The translations under genes and the position numbers were made by a program. A stretch of 64,000 nucleotides of DNA from Dipodascopsis uninucleata var. uninucleata. Lineage: Eukaryota > Ascomycota > Lipomycetes > Lipomycetales > Lipomycetaceae. Every line of letters starts with the position of its first letter. The stretch's first letter is position 1. The DNA lies in contig JAJLTO010000005.1 of the NCBI GenBank assembly GCA_030568195.1, forward strand, positions 558,001 through 622,000, given 5' to 3'. This document shows positions 54,196-64,000 of this stretch, in pieces. Under the pieces are notes generated by a model. The model searched no databases and was not told the origin of the DNA. It was given only the letters and a program-made list of their open reading frames with translations.

Positions 54196-55455
54196 ATGTC
54201 TTCAACGGCTGTAAGTTAAAAATCATACTTTGGACCTATTAGTGAATAAATCTACGGAATATATTTGTTTGAGACCTTAGAACTAGCTGGATTTGATATA
54301 AGATACGTTGCATCGAACAGCCCGCTGATATTATTCAATTAACAGATCCATAGAAAAAAGAATGTTAAGAAGGGCATTCAATTCTGCTTAATGGTTGCAG
54401 GATGCTCTGGCAGTGGTAGAACAACGTTCGTCAATACTCTATGTGGGAAGCAGGTTCTCACTTCCTCTGCTGAGGATTACTATGATGACCCAAAAAACGC
54501 TCATCTAGACAAGGGTATTTCCCTGCGTCCTATCAATGTCGATCTTGATGAAGATGGAACCCGTATTTCTCTCTCCATTGTCGATTGTCCTGGCTTCGGT
54601 GACAATATTGACAATGAATCTTGTTTTGGAGAGATGCTTAAGTACCTTGAGCGCCAGTACGATGATATTTTAGCGGAAGAATCTCGTATCAAACGCAATC
54701 CTCGCTTCCGTGACAATCGTGTCCATGCTCTTCTCTACTTTATCACTCCAACGGGTCATGGTCTCCGTGAGCTCGATATTGAGATTATGAAGAGACTTTC
54801 TCCCCGTGTTAACGTCATTCCTGTTATTGGAAAGGCTGACACCCTCACTCCATCTGAGCTTGCTGAAAGTAAGAAGATGATCATGGAGGACATCGAATAT
54901 CACAAAATCGCTATCTATAACTTTCCTTATGACGTAGAGGAGGACGATGAACAGACTGTGGAAGAGTCATCTGAGCTCCGTTCTAAGCTTCCTTTCGCCA
55001 TCGTCGGGTCTAACGACGTTTTCGAGGTTAATGGCAGGCTTGTCCGTGCTAGACGATACCCATGGGGTCTTGTTGAAGTTGATAACCCTGACCACTCTGA
55101 TTTTAGTGCTTTGCGATCAGCTCTCCTTGTTTCTCATCTTGCTGATCTCAAAGAGATCACTCACGACGATCTCTACGAGAACTACCGTACTGAGCGTCTT
55201 TCCAAGGGTGTTGAGAATAACATCGACGCTAGTTTGAACGCTGAGGAACTTGCTAATCAGTCCCTCATCCTTAAGGAAGAGCAACTTAGACGTGATGAGG
55301 AGAAACTACGTGAGATTGAACTTCGTGTCCAGCGTGAGATTACTGAGAAGCGACAGGAGTTGCTTGCTCGTGAGTATGAGCTAAAGGAAATGGAAGCGCG
55401 ACTTGCTCGTGAGTCGAGCGCCGCTTCTGTCGAAGACGATGCCGTATCTGAGTAG
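54196..55455 (+). CDS. CDC11: septin of the Cdc11/AspA group
   Basis: Septin subunit that ends the hetero-octamer and forms filaments at bud necks, septa and branch points. Two coding exons: 54196-54210 (five codons, MSSTA) and 54346-55455; the 135-bp intron starts GTAAGT and ends AACAG, giving 374 aa. After the polybasic segment IHRKKNVKKG comes the P-loop GCSGSGRTT, where the usual Lys is Arg, as is typical of the Cdc11 group. G3 is VDCPGFGDNID, with Cys where most septins have Thr. The G4 motif is GKAD. The septin unique element SALLVSHLADLKEITHDDLYENYRTERLS is followed by a C-terminal coiled coil of about 80 residues (EEQLRRDEEKLREIELRVQ). The 3' UTR carries a long TTA repeat. Confidence 0.93.
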
Positions 55456-55543
55456 AAGCTTATTCACTGATTGCATTTCCTGTTCCAGCTAATATCACTA
55501 CTATTACTATTACTACTACTAACACCATCATTACTATTATTAC

Positions 55544-55591
<48 letters not shown>

Positions 55592-56116
55592 TACTACTAT
55601 TATTATTACTATTACCGTTTTTACCAACTTACGATTTTTACACTTACTTTCACGTTCTATCCTCTCTATCCACTTCGCCTAATTCAATTTTCTAAATATA
55701 AGGATATTATGAATACCTAGATCTTGAGATCTTTTCTATACATTGTCTCGCTTTGTTTATTTTTTTTTCTAAATTTTGTTTTTTTTTATTTTGAGCAATT
55801 CATTTCTAAATTCTACTGCGAAAGCGCCTTTCTTTATTTCGTTAAGTTTTTGATTTTATTAATTCTTTCTATCACTATTATTACTACTTCTATATATCGT
55901 TTTAATGTTATATTCATCATAATAACTCCTATTTCGTTGATTCTAAATTTTCTATAGTATCATTTGGTTTGTTTGTTCAGTTTATGAATATCGTTGATGA
56001 TGGATATTTTTATGATTTCGTGATTTTCTTCTTTTGCCTAGTCAAAAGATATCAGTTAGGGTATAGCACAATAAAGAATCTTTCCCATAAATATTTTCAC
56101 AGACTCGCTAGATCCA
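55456..56116. other. intergenic between CDC11 and TMA20
   Basis: 661 very T-rich bases containing the TTA microsatellite. GTTAGGGT (56055-56062) sits 55 bp before the TMA20 ATG. Open frames here are only low-complexity readings of the repeats. Confidence 0.5.
55546..55590 (+). repeat. (TTA)15 microsatellite in the CDC11 3' region
   Basis: Fifteen perfect TTA units, flanked by imperfect ACT/ATT repeats from about 55496 to 55615. It starts 90 bases after the CDC11 stop, so it is probably transcribed as a UUA-rich 3' UTR segment. Confidence 0.9.
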
Positions 56117-57047
56117 ATGTTTAAGAAGTAAGTCGCGTCGCATTAGATTCTTGATACTGCGCTTGAAATTCGGACACTGTACTAATAGAATTCAAGATTT
56201 GTTGCCAAAGACGATATTCATACGCAGACGAACGTTAAGTCATCGGTCCAGCGAGGACTGAAAAGCAAGCTTGTCGAACAGTTTCCTAAGCTTGAAGATG
56301 TGATCGATGAGATAATTCCTAAGAAAAGTCAGCTTGTGGTGCTCAAATGGTCAGTACAGCTACGTACATATTTAATAGGCTTACTATTTACTAAATAATT
56401 ATTTGATCGCTATTAGCACGGACAAGATTTCGCTGTATAAGCTCGATTCTGAGATTCTGTTTTTTCAGCACTTCGATGACGACTTTGTTCCCTCGATCAA
56501 ACTAGTTCATAGATGTAAGTTTAATTAACATTGATGATGGTGCTGTATATAATACTAATATGTATGCTACGTGACACAGATCCATCATGCTTTCCTACTA
56601 TCAGAGTTGATAGAGGTGCGATCAAGTTCATTCTTGGAGGTGCAAATATTATGGTATGTGCTCTGTCATATTCTTTCTTTGGCGGCGTTTTCTCTAGTAA
56701 TTTACGCTTGTGATACTTTCGTGCCTGGATATAGCTAATAATCGATTATAGTGCCCTGGATTGACCTCGGCTGGTGCCTGGATGCCTAGCGGCGACGAAT
56801 CGCTTGATAAAGGGACAGTGATAGCAATCACAGCTGAGGGCAAGGAGTCTGCACTTGCTGTTGGCACACTTCTTATGTCCACTGACGAAGTTCGAAATAT
56901 TAACAAAGGTATTGCTGTAGAAGTAGCCTCTTATCTTGGCGATGGACTGGTAAGTAGTCTAGTTTTAAGTCTTAACTCAATTGTTTTATAATCTGCACGG
57001 TTTCAGCTGACTTCTCGATCTATTCATAGTGGTATTTAGAAGACTAA
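56117..57047 (+). CDS. TMA20: MCT-1/Tma20 translation factor (PUA domain)
   Basis: With its partner Tma22/DENR it recycles 40S subunits and supports re-initiation. Six exons: 56117-56127, 56197-56349, 56417-56514, 56580-56653, 56752-56949, 57030-57047, giving 183 aa (yeast 181). The donors are GTAAGT, GTCAGT, GTAAGT, GTATGT and GTAAGT; TACTAAT-type branch sites are visible. The first coding exon is 11 bases and the last is 18 (WYLED). Matches to yeast are close: SSVQRGLKSKLVEQFPKLED against SSIQRTLKAKLVKQYPKIED, EIIPKKSQL, ILFFQHFDDD, then the PUA region VDRGAIKFILGGANIMCPG and LTSAGAWMP. No defect seen. Confidence 0.95.
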
Positions 57048-57697
57048 GCCCTTTTCTTTTTTCTATTGTTGAATATCCCTAAATTTTTTTACTAATCGTC
57101 ATTTTCATTCTGTACCATAATATTATTGCTTGCATGTTTCTCTACGGTAATATTGCCTTAGTATAAGAATATTTTTACAATATCCTCTATTTACTACAGA
57201 TCGAGTGTAATTTCACGTTTTCCCAGATTTTATTGCGTGCGGCGGATTTATTTGACTTTGTATTGGCCACTTTATCAAAAACAACGGCCGAGGAAAACAT
57301 GAAAATAATAAGTAAAACGTTGTCTAAGTAGAACGGTCAGAAGTAAATGGCCAACTCTTATTTGGAGTAGATTTCGTAGTAAACGTGTTTCTCAATTAGC
57401 TCTGTATGCTATACTTTTAAACCAAAGGTGAGCTCGAAATAGGTTTGCTGAGCAGCACAGTGCAAGTACCAGTTAAGATTTAGGTGGCATATTAAAAATA
57501 GGGATTTTTCTTTAACTGAATCTCATCAACACTAAAACTTTTACACACATTGCTTTTCATTGCTTCCTTGTGAATTGAAATTTCCTTTTTATAATAAAGT
57601 AGAAGATACTGTTAAATATAATATACTAGAAAAGCTATATCCGAAGGACGACAATCGCAGTATTTGAAAGAAAGGTCGAGCTTGAAAGAGTTACAAC
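57048..57697. other. intergenic between TMA20 and the lectin gene
   Basis: 650 AT-rich bases between two plus-strand genes; no feature supported. Confidence 0.4.
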
Positions 57698-58720
57698 ATG
57701 AATTCTTGCTCGAGATTCATGCAGGCGGTTATAACTGGGGTCTTTCTGCTAGCAGCTCTTGCAGTTCGATCAGTCTCATCGTCAGAGATAACTGATGGCA
57801 TGCGCAGAGTGTCTTTGAGGACCCACACGCTATCTGCGCCTTTCCTGGATGACTCTCTACACTCACGCTGGTTCGATTTCGGAGGCGATGCAATCATCCG
57901 CACTGACAAGTACATCAGGTTGACTACAGACAGGCCTAGCCAGGCAGGATGGATCTTTTCACGCTTACCTCTCACTGCTTCATCCTTTCAAATAGAAGTT
58001 GAGTTTGAGATCAGCGGTAAAGGAAATCTTTATGGAGATGGAATGGCTTTGTGGCTGACGAAAGAGCGCGAAGGAGAGTCTGGTGCAGTGTTTGGAGCCC
58101 ATGATAAATTTGAGGGACTCGGTGTTTTTATTGATACTTATAAGAATAACCGTCCAGGAACCAGTTTTCCTTATATAATGGCAATGGTGGGTGATGGAAG
58201 CACTAAATATACTAAGGAGAACGATGGTAAGGATGTTGAATTAGCAGGCTGCTCAGCTCGCGGACTACACAATCCATCGATTAAGCCATCGAAACTCAGA
58301 CTTACTTACATAAAAGACGACTTCTTGAGGCTTGATATCCAGTACAAAGACCGCAGCTCATGGACTAATTGCTTCGATGTACCAGCTCCCAATCTACCGA
58401 CAATTTCTTACCTTGGATTTTCTGCCGAAACTGGGGAGCTATCCGAGAACCACGATCTCATTTCAGTTTCTGTTGATAGTCTCATCCCTACCTCATCAAA
58501 TCCCAATAACAAAGAAGCCAACCATCATGTGAGAGTTCCTCCTTCTTTCAATTCTCGTGCTAAAAGAAATGGTAACTCTCGAGGATTTTTCTCTCGGCTT
58601 TTTGGTTTCTTTTGGTTTTTGATTAAAGTTGGAATTTTTTGCGGTGTGGCATACTTCGGTTACCTTAAGTACCGTACATATCAGAAGAATCAGCAATTCA
58701 AAAAGCATTCCTTGCTTTAA
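57698..58720 (+). CDS. VIP36/VIPL-like L-type lectin, early secretory pathway
   Basis: Type I membrane lectin that probably binds high-mannose glycans on cargo between ER and Golgi. 340 aa, single exon. A signal peptide covers about residues 1-28 (AVITGVFLLAALAVRSVSSS). The lectin domain runs from about 45 to 265: APFLDDSLHSRWFDFGGDA, GDGMALWLTKER, GLGVFIDTYKNNRPGTSFPYI with the metal-site Asp/Asn, and SYLGFSAETGELSENHDLI. One disulfide pair is likely (Cys in AGCSARG and in TNCFDVP), as in VIP36. A membrane helix (FFWFLIKVGIFCGVAYFGYL) leads to a short basic cytosolic tail ending QQFKKHSLL. The tail has no clear KKxx signal. Related fungal lectins include Emp46/47 and Uip5. Confidence 0.88.
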   Translation: MNSCSRFMQAVITGVFLLAALAVRSVSSSEITDGMRRVSLRTHTLSAPFLDDSLHSRWFDFGGDAIIRTDKYIRLTTDRPSQAGWIFSRLPLTASSFQIEVEFEISGKGNLYGDGMALWLTKEREGESGAVFGAHDKFEGLGVFIDTYKNNRPGTSFPYIMAMVGDGSTKYTKENDGKDVELAGCSARGLHNPSIKPSKLRLTYIKDDFLRLDIQYKDRSSWTNCFDVPAPNLPTISYLGFSAETGELSENHDLISVSVDSLIPTSSNPNNKEANHHVRVPPSFNSRAKRNGNSRGFFSRLFGFFWFLIKVGIFCGVAYFGYLKYRTYQKNQQFKKHSLL

Positions 58721-59342
58721 ATCTTTTTTCCGTATATTTTTGTTTTATGCGTACAGACAAGGTTAGAATTCGATTTATCATTATCCTTTTAAGTCGCTCA
58801 CTTTGAGCGTAAGAAAAGCTTTCTCAAAGTTTAGAACTGTTATGGTATGCTTACTGTATTTGATCATCGCCCTCCCTTTATATTCCTCCACATATCTGGA
58901 CAAAGATCCTTTAGTCTCTTAATTTTAACATTCTTTTAACTACCGTTTGTCATGACAGTCCTATATTTTCATATGCCATTCACTGGTTGATTTAGATCAC
59001 TAGCAATTTTTCTTATCATGTATATGTTTTTTACGTATTCTTCTTATGTCCTATTTGTTTGTACGTATGCGTTCATCTATATTAATAGTAAGCTAATAGA
59101 AGAGAGATTAATTTGATAAGATGCAATCACATTGAATTAAAAAGCGGCTATTTATTAGCAAGACAATAGCAGAGATTTGATTGCATTTTAAGAACAGCCA
59201 TAAAGTATATAAATTTCAGTTTCAAGTATTCGAGACGAAGGAACTTTCGTACTATGCAGTGCACCAAATAACGAGTTTAATCGCAAAATCAACTACTGCT
59301 TATAAAATCTCTGATACGTAAAATACTCCTTCGAGAAACTGT
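58721..59342. other. intergenic between convergent lectin and GDB1 genes
   Basis: 622 AT-rich bases holding two 3' regions; nothing else recognised. Confidence 0.4.
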
Positions 59343-62300
59343 TCAAGCATATTTTTTACCACAGAGAATTTGAACATCCTTGAAAAGATCGATCAATGTA
59401 GCTGCCGACCATGCTTGCGTAGGTGAAGAATCATTACAGACTTCACCGTTTTTATTGGTAAGTTCAGTCAGTCCAGCCCATGGAACTGACTTGATCCATT
59501 CAATGTGAGCCTTCATACGTAGATAAACTTGTTGAAGAGTCTCAGTCCTTTCAATATCTGTACGCTTTCTTTCGAGATCAAACCACAAAAAAGCACGTAA
59601 GAAATATCCTGTACACCACACCCATTCTGGACCCTGGTGGTAATTTCTGCCCTTAGATGTCTTGAAGTCATCACTATCCTCCGAATTTATATAATATGGT
59701 CTGTAATTTAAATCAGAAGGATCCAGAGTCGCCATTCCGACTGGTCCTCGGATAATTTGATCTGCCAATGCAATAGCACCAATAGCTCGTTCAGTGCCAA
59801 ATAATTCCGGGGCAACAACCATAGCAATAGCAAAATTTGGTCGCAATTCATAATCCTCATATTCTTTTCCAGAACGGAAAAGATCTTTGTAAATACCTCG
59901 TCTATTGACACATTGCTTGTTAATAACATATTTTACGTCTTCTTCAGGATCCTCAGGAACGTAAAAGACTCTTTCGAAATTATCTTGAACTGTAGACTCC
60001 CAATTCTCGAATTTCACAAGATGTCCCGTATCAGTTGTCACTCCGTCATATTTGTATTTGCCACTTCTTCTTAGTTCGTTTACAAACCGAAGTGCACTCT
60101 TAAGAAGCCCAGCAATCTCAATAGCACATCCATCGCGTGGAGTTCCTGGCCACCCTTTGTTCCCTGCACGCTCACTCTCTCCCATTTTATCCATCCAAGT
60201 TCCACAGTTCCATTGATTACCACCAAAAACAAGCCCTGTATCCTCAAAGTCCACCCATACATCTATATTAAATCCTTCGTCTCTCATTTGCATATCCAAG
60301 GTAGGACCAGCATTATGCTCTCTAAAATGAATCCCTCTTGCATGTCTCTGTAAAATCTCTTGCATGATGTCAATGAGCTTTGTCTTATAGGAATATGCAC
60401 GTGGATCCTCAAAATGTACCCATGTATCATCTAGAGGAAATCTTCGAGCAACTTCCTCATCTAAAATGGACTCTCCTCCGGGTACTAGTTTGACATATTC
60501 TTGAATCACCTGCATGAAAAACCATACGGAATCTCTGGAATTATACCTTGGATTACGTCCAGCATCCAGTAAGTTTGGGATCATTCCGTGTTTAACCGTA
60601 GAAGCGAAAGCAAGTATATGCTCCTTTGCATCATTATATCTTCCAGGAACCAGCATTAGACCTCTCAGTGATATAAATATGTCTCTTCCCCAGCAACGCA
60701 TAAAATCACGACTAAAATGAGGAAGACCAGCGGCCATACAAGCCACGTTTGTCTTGGGATAGAGAGACGTAGATTTGGTTTCACCAATCATCTGCACCGA
60801 GCACATAAGCAAAGATTCAAAGAACACATGAAAGTTTTCGTAATCAGTCTTGAACATCTCGATAGCCCGTCTTCTACAAGCATCATAACATGTCTGTATA
60901 ACTAATGCAAAGTATCGAGGTAATAGAAATGATGGTACCGCTCTTATTGCAGAAAATCGAGACTCTAGCCATTCCACTAGCGGCTGTAAATTAGGGAACA
61001 TAGTAACATGCTTCTTAAGTCTACCACTGACATAGTCAAGTGCCCATTGTCCTTGACGTAAGTTTTCACACAATGGGTGTGCCAAGTCGTTGTTAGCAAT
61101 AATAACATCCAAAGGCGACATGAATCCCTGTAACCCAGCATAAACTAGAGGTCCAAAATTAGGAACAACGTAGACACCATCTTTTCCATCACTCATGTCG
61201 CGTTCTTCGGCCTCACACCTATAAAGAACAATATTCAATTCAATTAAATTAAGATCCTTTACAGCATCAACAGCACCAGATGCTACATAGTCATCAACAC
61301 TTTCTTCTGCGCTAGGGATCCAAGTTTGCATTAACGCAATTGATCCTGGAGGGAATTTTTCTGGAAGCTTAACCTCTGAATAACCATACATGGAGTTAAA
61401 AACAATTTGAGGTTCATCCAATTTTACAACCTCAACCGGAATACCATTGAGCTTAGTCTTTGAATCTTGGAATTCACCTTTAACAACAAGTGCGCATGAT
61501 AAAACAGACTTTGCAAATGTTCCTTGTAATTTTATGGTGCCTAGATTACCACTTCCACCACCTTCATAGAATTTAGTATGAGCGATCAAAAACCATCCTC
61601 GACCCTTACGAGCATTCGCCCTATGAACTGTAATAAAATCGCCCTCATGATGTACATGCATCTCCTCAGCACCATTTAAGCTTGTGTCTTCATGAGCCCT
61701 ATTTAATATCTGCTTGATATCACCAATTCCATTATCGAAAGTATATTCACGTGTTTCGTTGACAATATCCAATAGGTGTGGATAGCACTCATCATATCCG
61801 AGAACAGATCCGGTGGCACAGGCACACATAGATACTAAGGCAGCATTTGGAAGAGTATCTTCTACAGTACGCTTTTGAGCTGGAGTCTCATTATCGTGTG
61901 TGCAGTCCATAAACAGTGCATGCACTGGAGAAGAACGAATAAGAACATCGTTAGAGAGCTTCGGTTTGGACATACTACCAATAGGAAGGCCTCCATGTCT
62001 ATGAACAAGCCTTGACAACTCGGAAACAGACCAAGCTTGCATAGCCTCTCTAATAAGACTGTTGATTCCCAGTCGTTCAACAAATAACTTATCCATATCT
62101 TCTGAACCAGTAAAAAGTTCCGCCACAACATAAAGAGCAGGCCTAATCTTTCTAGCAGAATCTAACAAGTATTCTCCTACATGGAGGGGTGTAGAATGAC
62201 AGTTATCAATTCTAAAAGCATGAAAGTGACGTGCACAAAGTTCAGTATATTCTCGCATGTGCTGCCAGAGGAATGGAGAATCTTCGGGAGATCTGCCATA

Positions 62301-63788
62301 TCGCAATTTAACACAGTCACCCCAAGAAATAACTTCACGTCGAAGATAAGCCTTCGAGTTTGAACTAGCGAAATCAACCAAAGGGTTTGCATTCCATATC
62401 CAGCCATTGTTAGCAAGACCCAATGTCTCACCATCAACTTCTATTCGCGTGAAATATGTTTCAATAAGAGGGTTTCTTTCGGTAATTTCTCCCAATTTTG
62501 GACCGTGGTCATCTAATCTTATATACTTAATTCGATTAAAAAGTTGCTCCAAAATTTCGTTTGAATCAGCGTCATACTCCCGATAGAACGGTAAATTAAT
62601 CTCGTCCAGTATTCGCGTTGCTTCTGCCTTGTAGTCCTGAATAGTAGAATTTTCAGGCATCATAGCAACCAATATAGCAGAGAACTTCTCGATATTGACT
62701 GTCTTTCTAAATCGGTCTCCTAACCTTGTGAATCTGAGAGCTGTTTGATCTATAAACAACTTGCACTTGTCTTGGAATGATAGCTGCTTAGGAATATTTG
62801 CTGCTACTGTATACTTCTTAAGCTGTATCGCTTCCACGATTTGCTCAGACACTTTATTCACATTAATAACATAAAATTCCCAGAGTCTGACAGCACCTAA
62901 AACATGGACTTTTACACCCTCCATAATTCTTAATAAATCGTCAACAGTCGTCAACAATGTGGGTAGTCCTAAAGACCTCAAAGATCTCGAAAATGCCAAC
63001 AAAGCATCATCAAGCTCATAAGCGGGTTGCAAATGTGGTGCAGTCTTTATGTTATAAGTAGCCTCAGGATGCTCTCTTAACCACCTAGAATTGTTGGCCG
63101 TATGATTCCAGACAACGTCTGTCATGGACAGTAGCTTATGATCTTCTTCCATGGATTTCACTAGAGCACGTAGGTCTTGCTCACCGTTCCTAAAAACCTG
63201 CGGATCAAACGCTAGCTGGTCATAGATTGAGTAAGGAGAATTGCTCTCACCTCTTTGTTGCAGCGGGGTAAAATGAACCATATTGTAGCCTTTCTTCTTT
63301 ATATTTCGCATCTTGTCGTTCCATGTATCATAAGGGCCAAGCCATTTGGATACAACAGACTGAATACTAAGCGCATCAAGAGGTAATGGCTTGTTATCGA
63401 GAAAGAAACAAGGTGCAACAGTGAAGTGATATCGAGCAGACACTGTCTTTCTGATTGATAAAGGTTCAAGATAGTCATTGATGGGAAGATAGGTCATGTA
63501 AAATGCATAAGCGCCTGGTCGTAAAATTGTGATGTCAACGTTAGACGAAGAGTGAAAATCAGATGTGATCTCGTAGGGATAAAATGTCTCCCTCTCAAAA
63601 TCGGTATTCAAATCTTTCGGAACATTACACCACAAGGTACCGTCTCGTGAAACCAGCGAAATAGATGACAACTGGAATCGTAGAATATAAGGCTCATCAG
63701 GCGGCGGAAGCGAAATGAATGATCCAGATCCAGCAGGCTGAGGAGCTCCGACATCGGATAAAGGCAGTATGTACACGCTGGAAGCCAT
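59343..63788 (-). CDS. GDB1: glycogen debranching enzyme, bifunctional
   Basis: Two activities on one chain: 4-alpha-glucanotransferase moves a maltotriosyl unit off a glycogen branch, and amylo-1,6-glucosidase frees the last glucose. 1481 aa in one exon (yeast Gdb1 1536). Transferase half (GH13-like): MVHFTPLQQRGESNSPYSI, WNHTANNS, the nucleophile-type RIDNCHSTPLHV near residue 528, acid-base region VVAELFTGSED near 553, and FMDCTHDNETPAQKR near 628. Glucosidase half (GH133): CWGRDIFISLRGLM, GLVFGGNQWNCGTWMDKMG, RDGCAIEIAGLLKS and NYHQGPEWVWCTGYFLRAF. Both halves appear intact. The ATG lies 212 bases from the window edge. Confidence 0.97.
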   Translation of the reverse strand: MASSVYILPLSDVGAPQPAGSGSFISLPPPDEPYILRFQLSSISLVSRDGTLWCNVPKDLNTDFERETFYPYEITSDFHSSSNVDITILRPGAYAFYMTYLPINDYLEPLSIRKTVSARYHFTVAPCFFLDNKPLPLDALSIQSVVSKWLGPYDTWNDKMRNIKKKGYNMVHFTPLQQRGESNSPYSIYDQLAFDPQVFRNGEQDLRALVKSMEEDHKLLSMTDVVWNHTANNSRWLREHPEATYNIKTAPHLQPAYELDDALLAFSRSLRSLGLPTLLTTVDDLLRIMEGVKVHVLGAVRLWEFYVINVNKVSEQIVEAIQLKKYTVAANIPKQLSFQDKCKLFIDQTALRFTRLGDRFRKTVNIEKFSAILVAMMPENSTIQDYKAEATRILDEINLPFYREYDADSNEILEQLFNRIKYIRLDDHGPKLGEITERNPLIETYFTRIEVDGETLGLANNGWIWNANPLVDFASSNSKAYLRREVISWGDCVKLRYGRSPEDSPFLWQHMREYTELCARHFHAFRIDNCHSTPLHVGEYLLDSARKIRPALYVVAELFTGSEDMDKLFVERLGINSLIREAMQAWSVSELSRLVHRHGGLPIGSMSKPKLSNDVLIRSSPVHALFMDCTHDNETPAQKRTVEDTLPNAALVSMCACATGSVLGYDECYPHLLDIVNETREYTFDNGIGDIKQILNRAHEDTSLNGAEEMHVHHEGDFITVHRANARKGRGWFLIAHTKFYEGGGSGNLGTIKLQGTFAKSVLSCALVVKGEFQDSKTKLNGIPVEVVKLDEPQIVFNSMYGYSEVKLPEKFPPGSIALMQTWIPSAEESVDDYVASGAVDAVKDLNLIELNIVLYRCEAEERDMSDGKDGVYVVPNFGPLVYAGLQGFMSPLDVIIANNDLAHPLCENLRQGQWALDYVSGRLKKHVTMFPNLQPLVEWLESRFSAIRAVPSFLLPRYFALVIQTCYDACRRRAIEMFKTDYENFHVFFESLLMCSVQMIGETKSTSLYPKTNVACMAAGLPHFSRDFMRCWGRDIFISLRGLMLVPGRYNDAKEHILAFASTVKHGMIPNLLDAGRNPRYNSRDSVWFFMQVIQEYVKLVPGGESILDEEVARRFPLDDTWVHFEDPRAYSYKTKLIDIMQEILQRHARGIHFREHNAGPTLDMQMRDEGFNIDVWVDFEDTGLVFGGNQWNCGTWMDKMGESERAGNKGWPGTPRDGCAIEIAGLLKSALRFVNELRRSGKYKYDGVTTDTGHLVKFENWESTVQDNFERVFYVPEDPEEDVKYVINKQCVNRRGIYKDLFRSGKEYEDYELRPNFAIAMVVAPELFGTERAIGAIALADQIIRGPVGMATLDPSDLNYRPYYINSEDSDDFKTSKGRNYHQGPEWVWCTGYFLRAFLWFDLERKRTDIERTETLQQVYLRMKAHIEWIKSVPWAGLTELTNKNGEVCNDSSPTQAWSAATLIDLFKDVQILCGKKYA

Positions 63789-64000
63789 TATATTGTTCTT
63801 CCTTTAATCTATAGCTGTCTAACTTTATTATCTGAAGCTACAAATATCAACCGATTAATATAAGTCCAATACAATTTAGTCTTCTCGCTGTTTTCAGTGA
63901 AATCAAATCAGGGTAGCAGTAACATCCTGCAATCCATTACAGGCACTTATACAAAGCATCATCATACCTATTAGCATCTATCTTCTAATTTTACGTTCTT
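63789..64000 (-). promoter_or_regulatory. GDB1 promoter, cut by the window edge
   Basis: 212 bases upstream of the GDB1 start codon. AT-rich; no specific element recognised. Confidence 0.35.

Noticed and set aside
1-64000. Mobile or virus-like elements, CRISPR arrays, biosynthetic gene cluster
   Set aside because: No transposase, reverse transcriptase, integrase, long terminal or inverted repeats, repeat-spacer array or synthase genes were recognised.

Overview
The window is nuclear DNA of an ascomycete fungus. It is AT-rich and holds about 26 protein-coding genes. Introns are short (57-135 bp), start mostly with GTATGT, GTAAGT or GTGAGT, and often carry a TACTAAC or CTAAT branch site shortly before TAG or CAG. 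CTG is read as leucine at conserved sites (for example the RRM core Asn-Leu-Pro at 33421-33429 and the Gly-Leu-Trp end of TMA20), so this is not a CUG-Ser yeast. A complex I subunit (NDUFS4), dynactin p27, API5 and a Cdc11/AspA-type septin with a coiled coil argue against Saccharomyces relatives and fission yeast. A filamentous or early-diverging lineage (basal Saccharomycotina, Taphrinomycotina, or early Pezizomycotina) fits; I cannot fix the species. I see no mobile element, virus-like element, tRNA, rRNA or CRISPR array.

Layout. 1-2.4 kb: no gene. 2.5-5.1 kb: a small low-complexity protein and an ACS-family transporter. 6.9-20.6 kb: CDC4 (F-box/WD40), FMC1 (ATP synthase assembly), MSH2 (mismatch repair), dynactin p27, API5, mitochondrial ribosomal uL23m, and a uridine kinase with a UPRT-like tail. 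20.9-28 kb, all minus strand: NBP35 (Fe-S assembly), a lone TFIIS-central-domain protein, and a 1359-aa Ser-rich protein of unknown function. 29.3-38 kb is the most compact part: ATP17, NDUFS4, an OCA1-type phosphatase-fold protein, a U1A/U2B''-type spliceosomal protein, VMA8 and SYF1, mostly in divergent and convergent pairs about 300 bp apart. 38.3-39.6 kb: two tandem Gln-rich low-complexity genes. 39.6-43.2 kb: 3.6 kb without a supportable gene. 43.2-64 kb: a Pho85-type cyclin, an unknown protein, an F-box protein, a SPIN90/Ldb17 actin regulator, aspartate aminotransferase, an MDR oxidoreductase, septin CDC11, TMA20/MCT-1, a VIP36-like lectin and glycogen debranching enzyme.

Themes. Several genes serve oxidative phosphorylation and mitochondria (FMC1, ATP17, NDUFS4, uL23m), and ATP17 and NDUFS4 share one 306-bp divergent promoter. 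Several are G1/S or morphogenesis genes (CDC4, MSH2, a PCL cyclin, CDC11, SPIN90); MSH2, the cyclin and CDC11 have ACGCGT (MCB-like) sites upstream. The least explained items are the small low-complexity family (2556, 38373 and 39223), where two members share a short Lys-Ile-Asp-Ser-Phe-Gly motif; the zinc-ribbon-less TFIIS-like protein; the 1359-aa Ser-rich protein with an acidic DEDWGDTIEFGDGTK core; the 357-aa orphan at 44902; a recurring GTCAGT splice donor; and the two long gene-free stretches. All gene models are spliced by eye from frame and family alignment.
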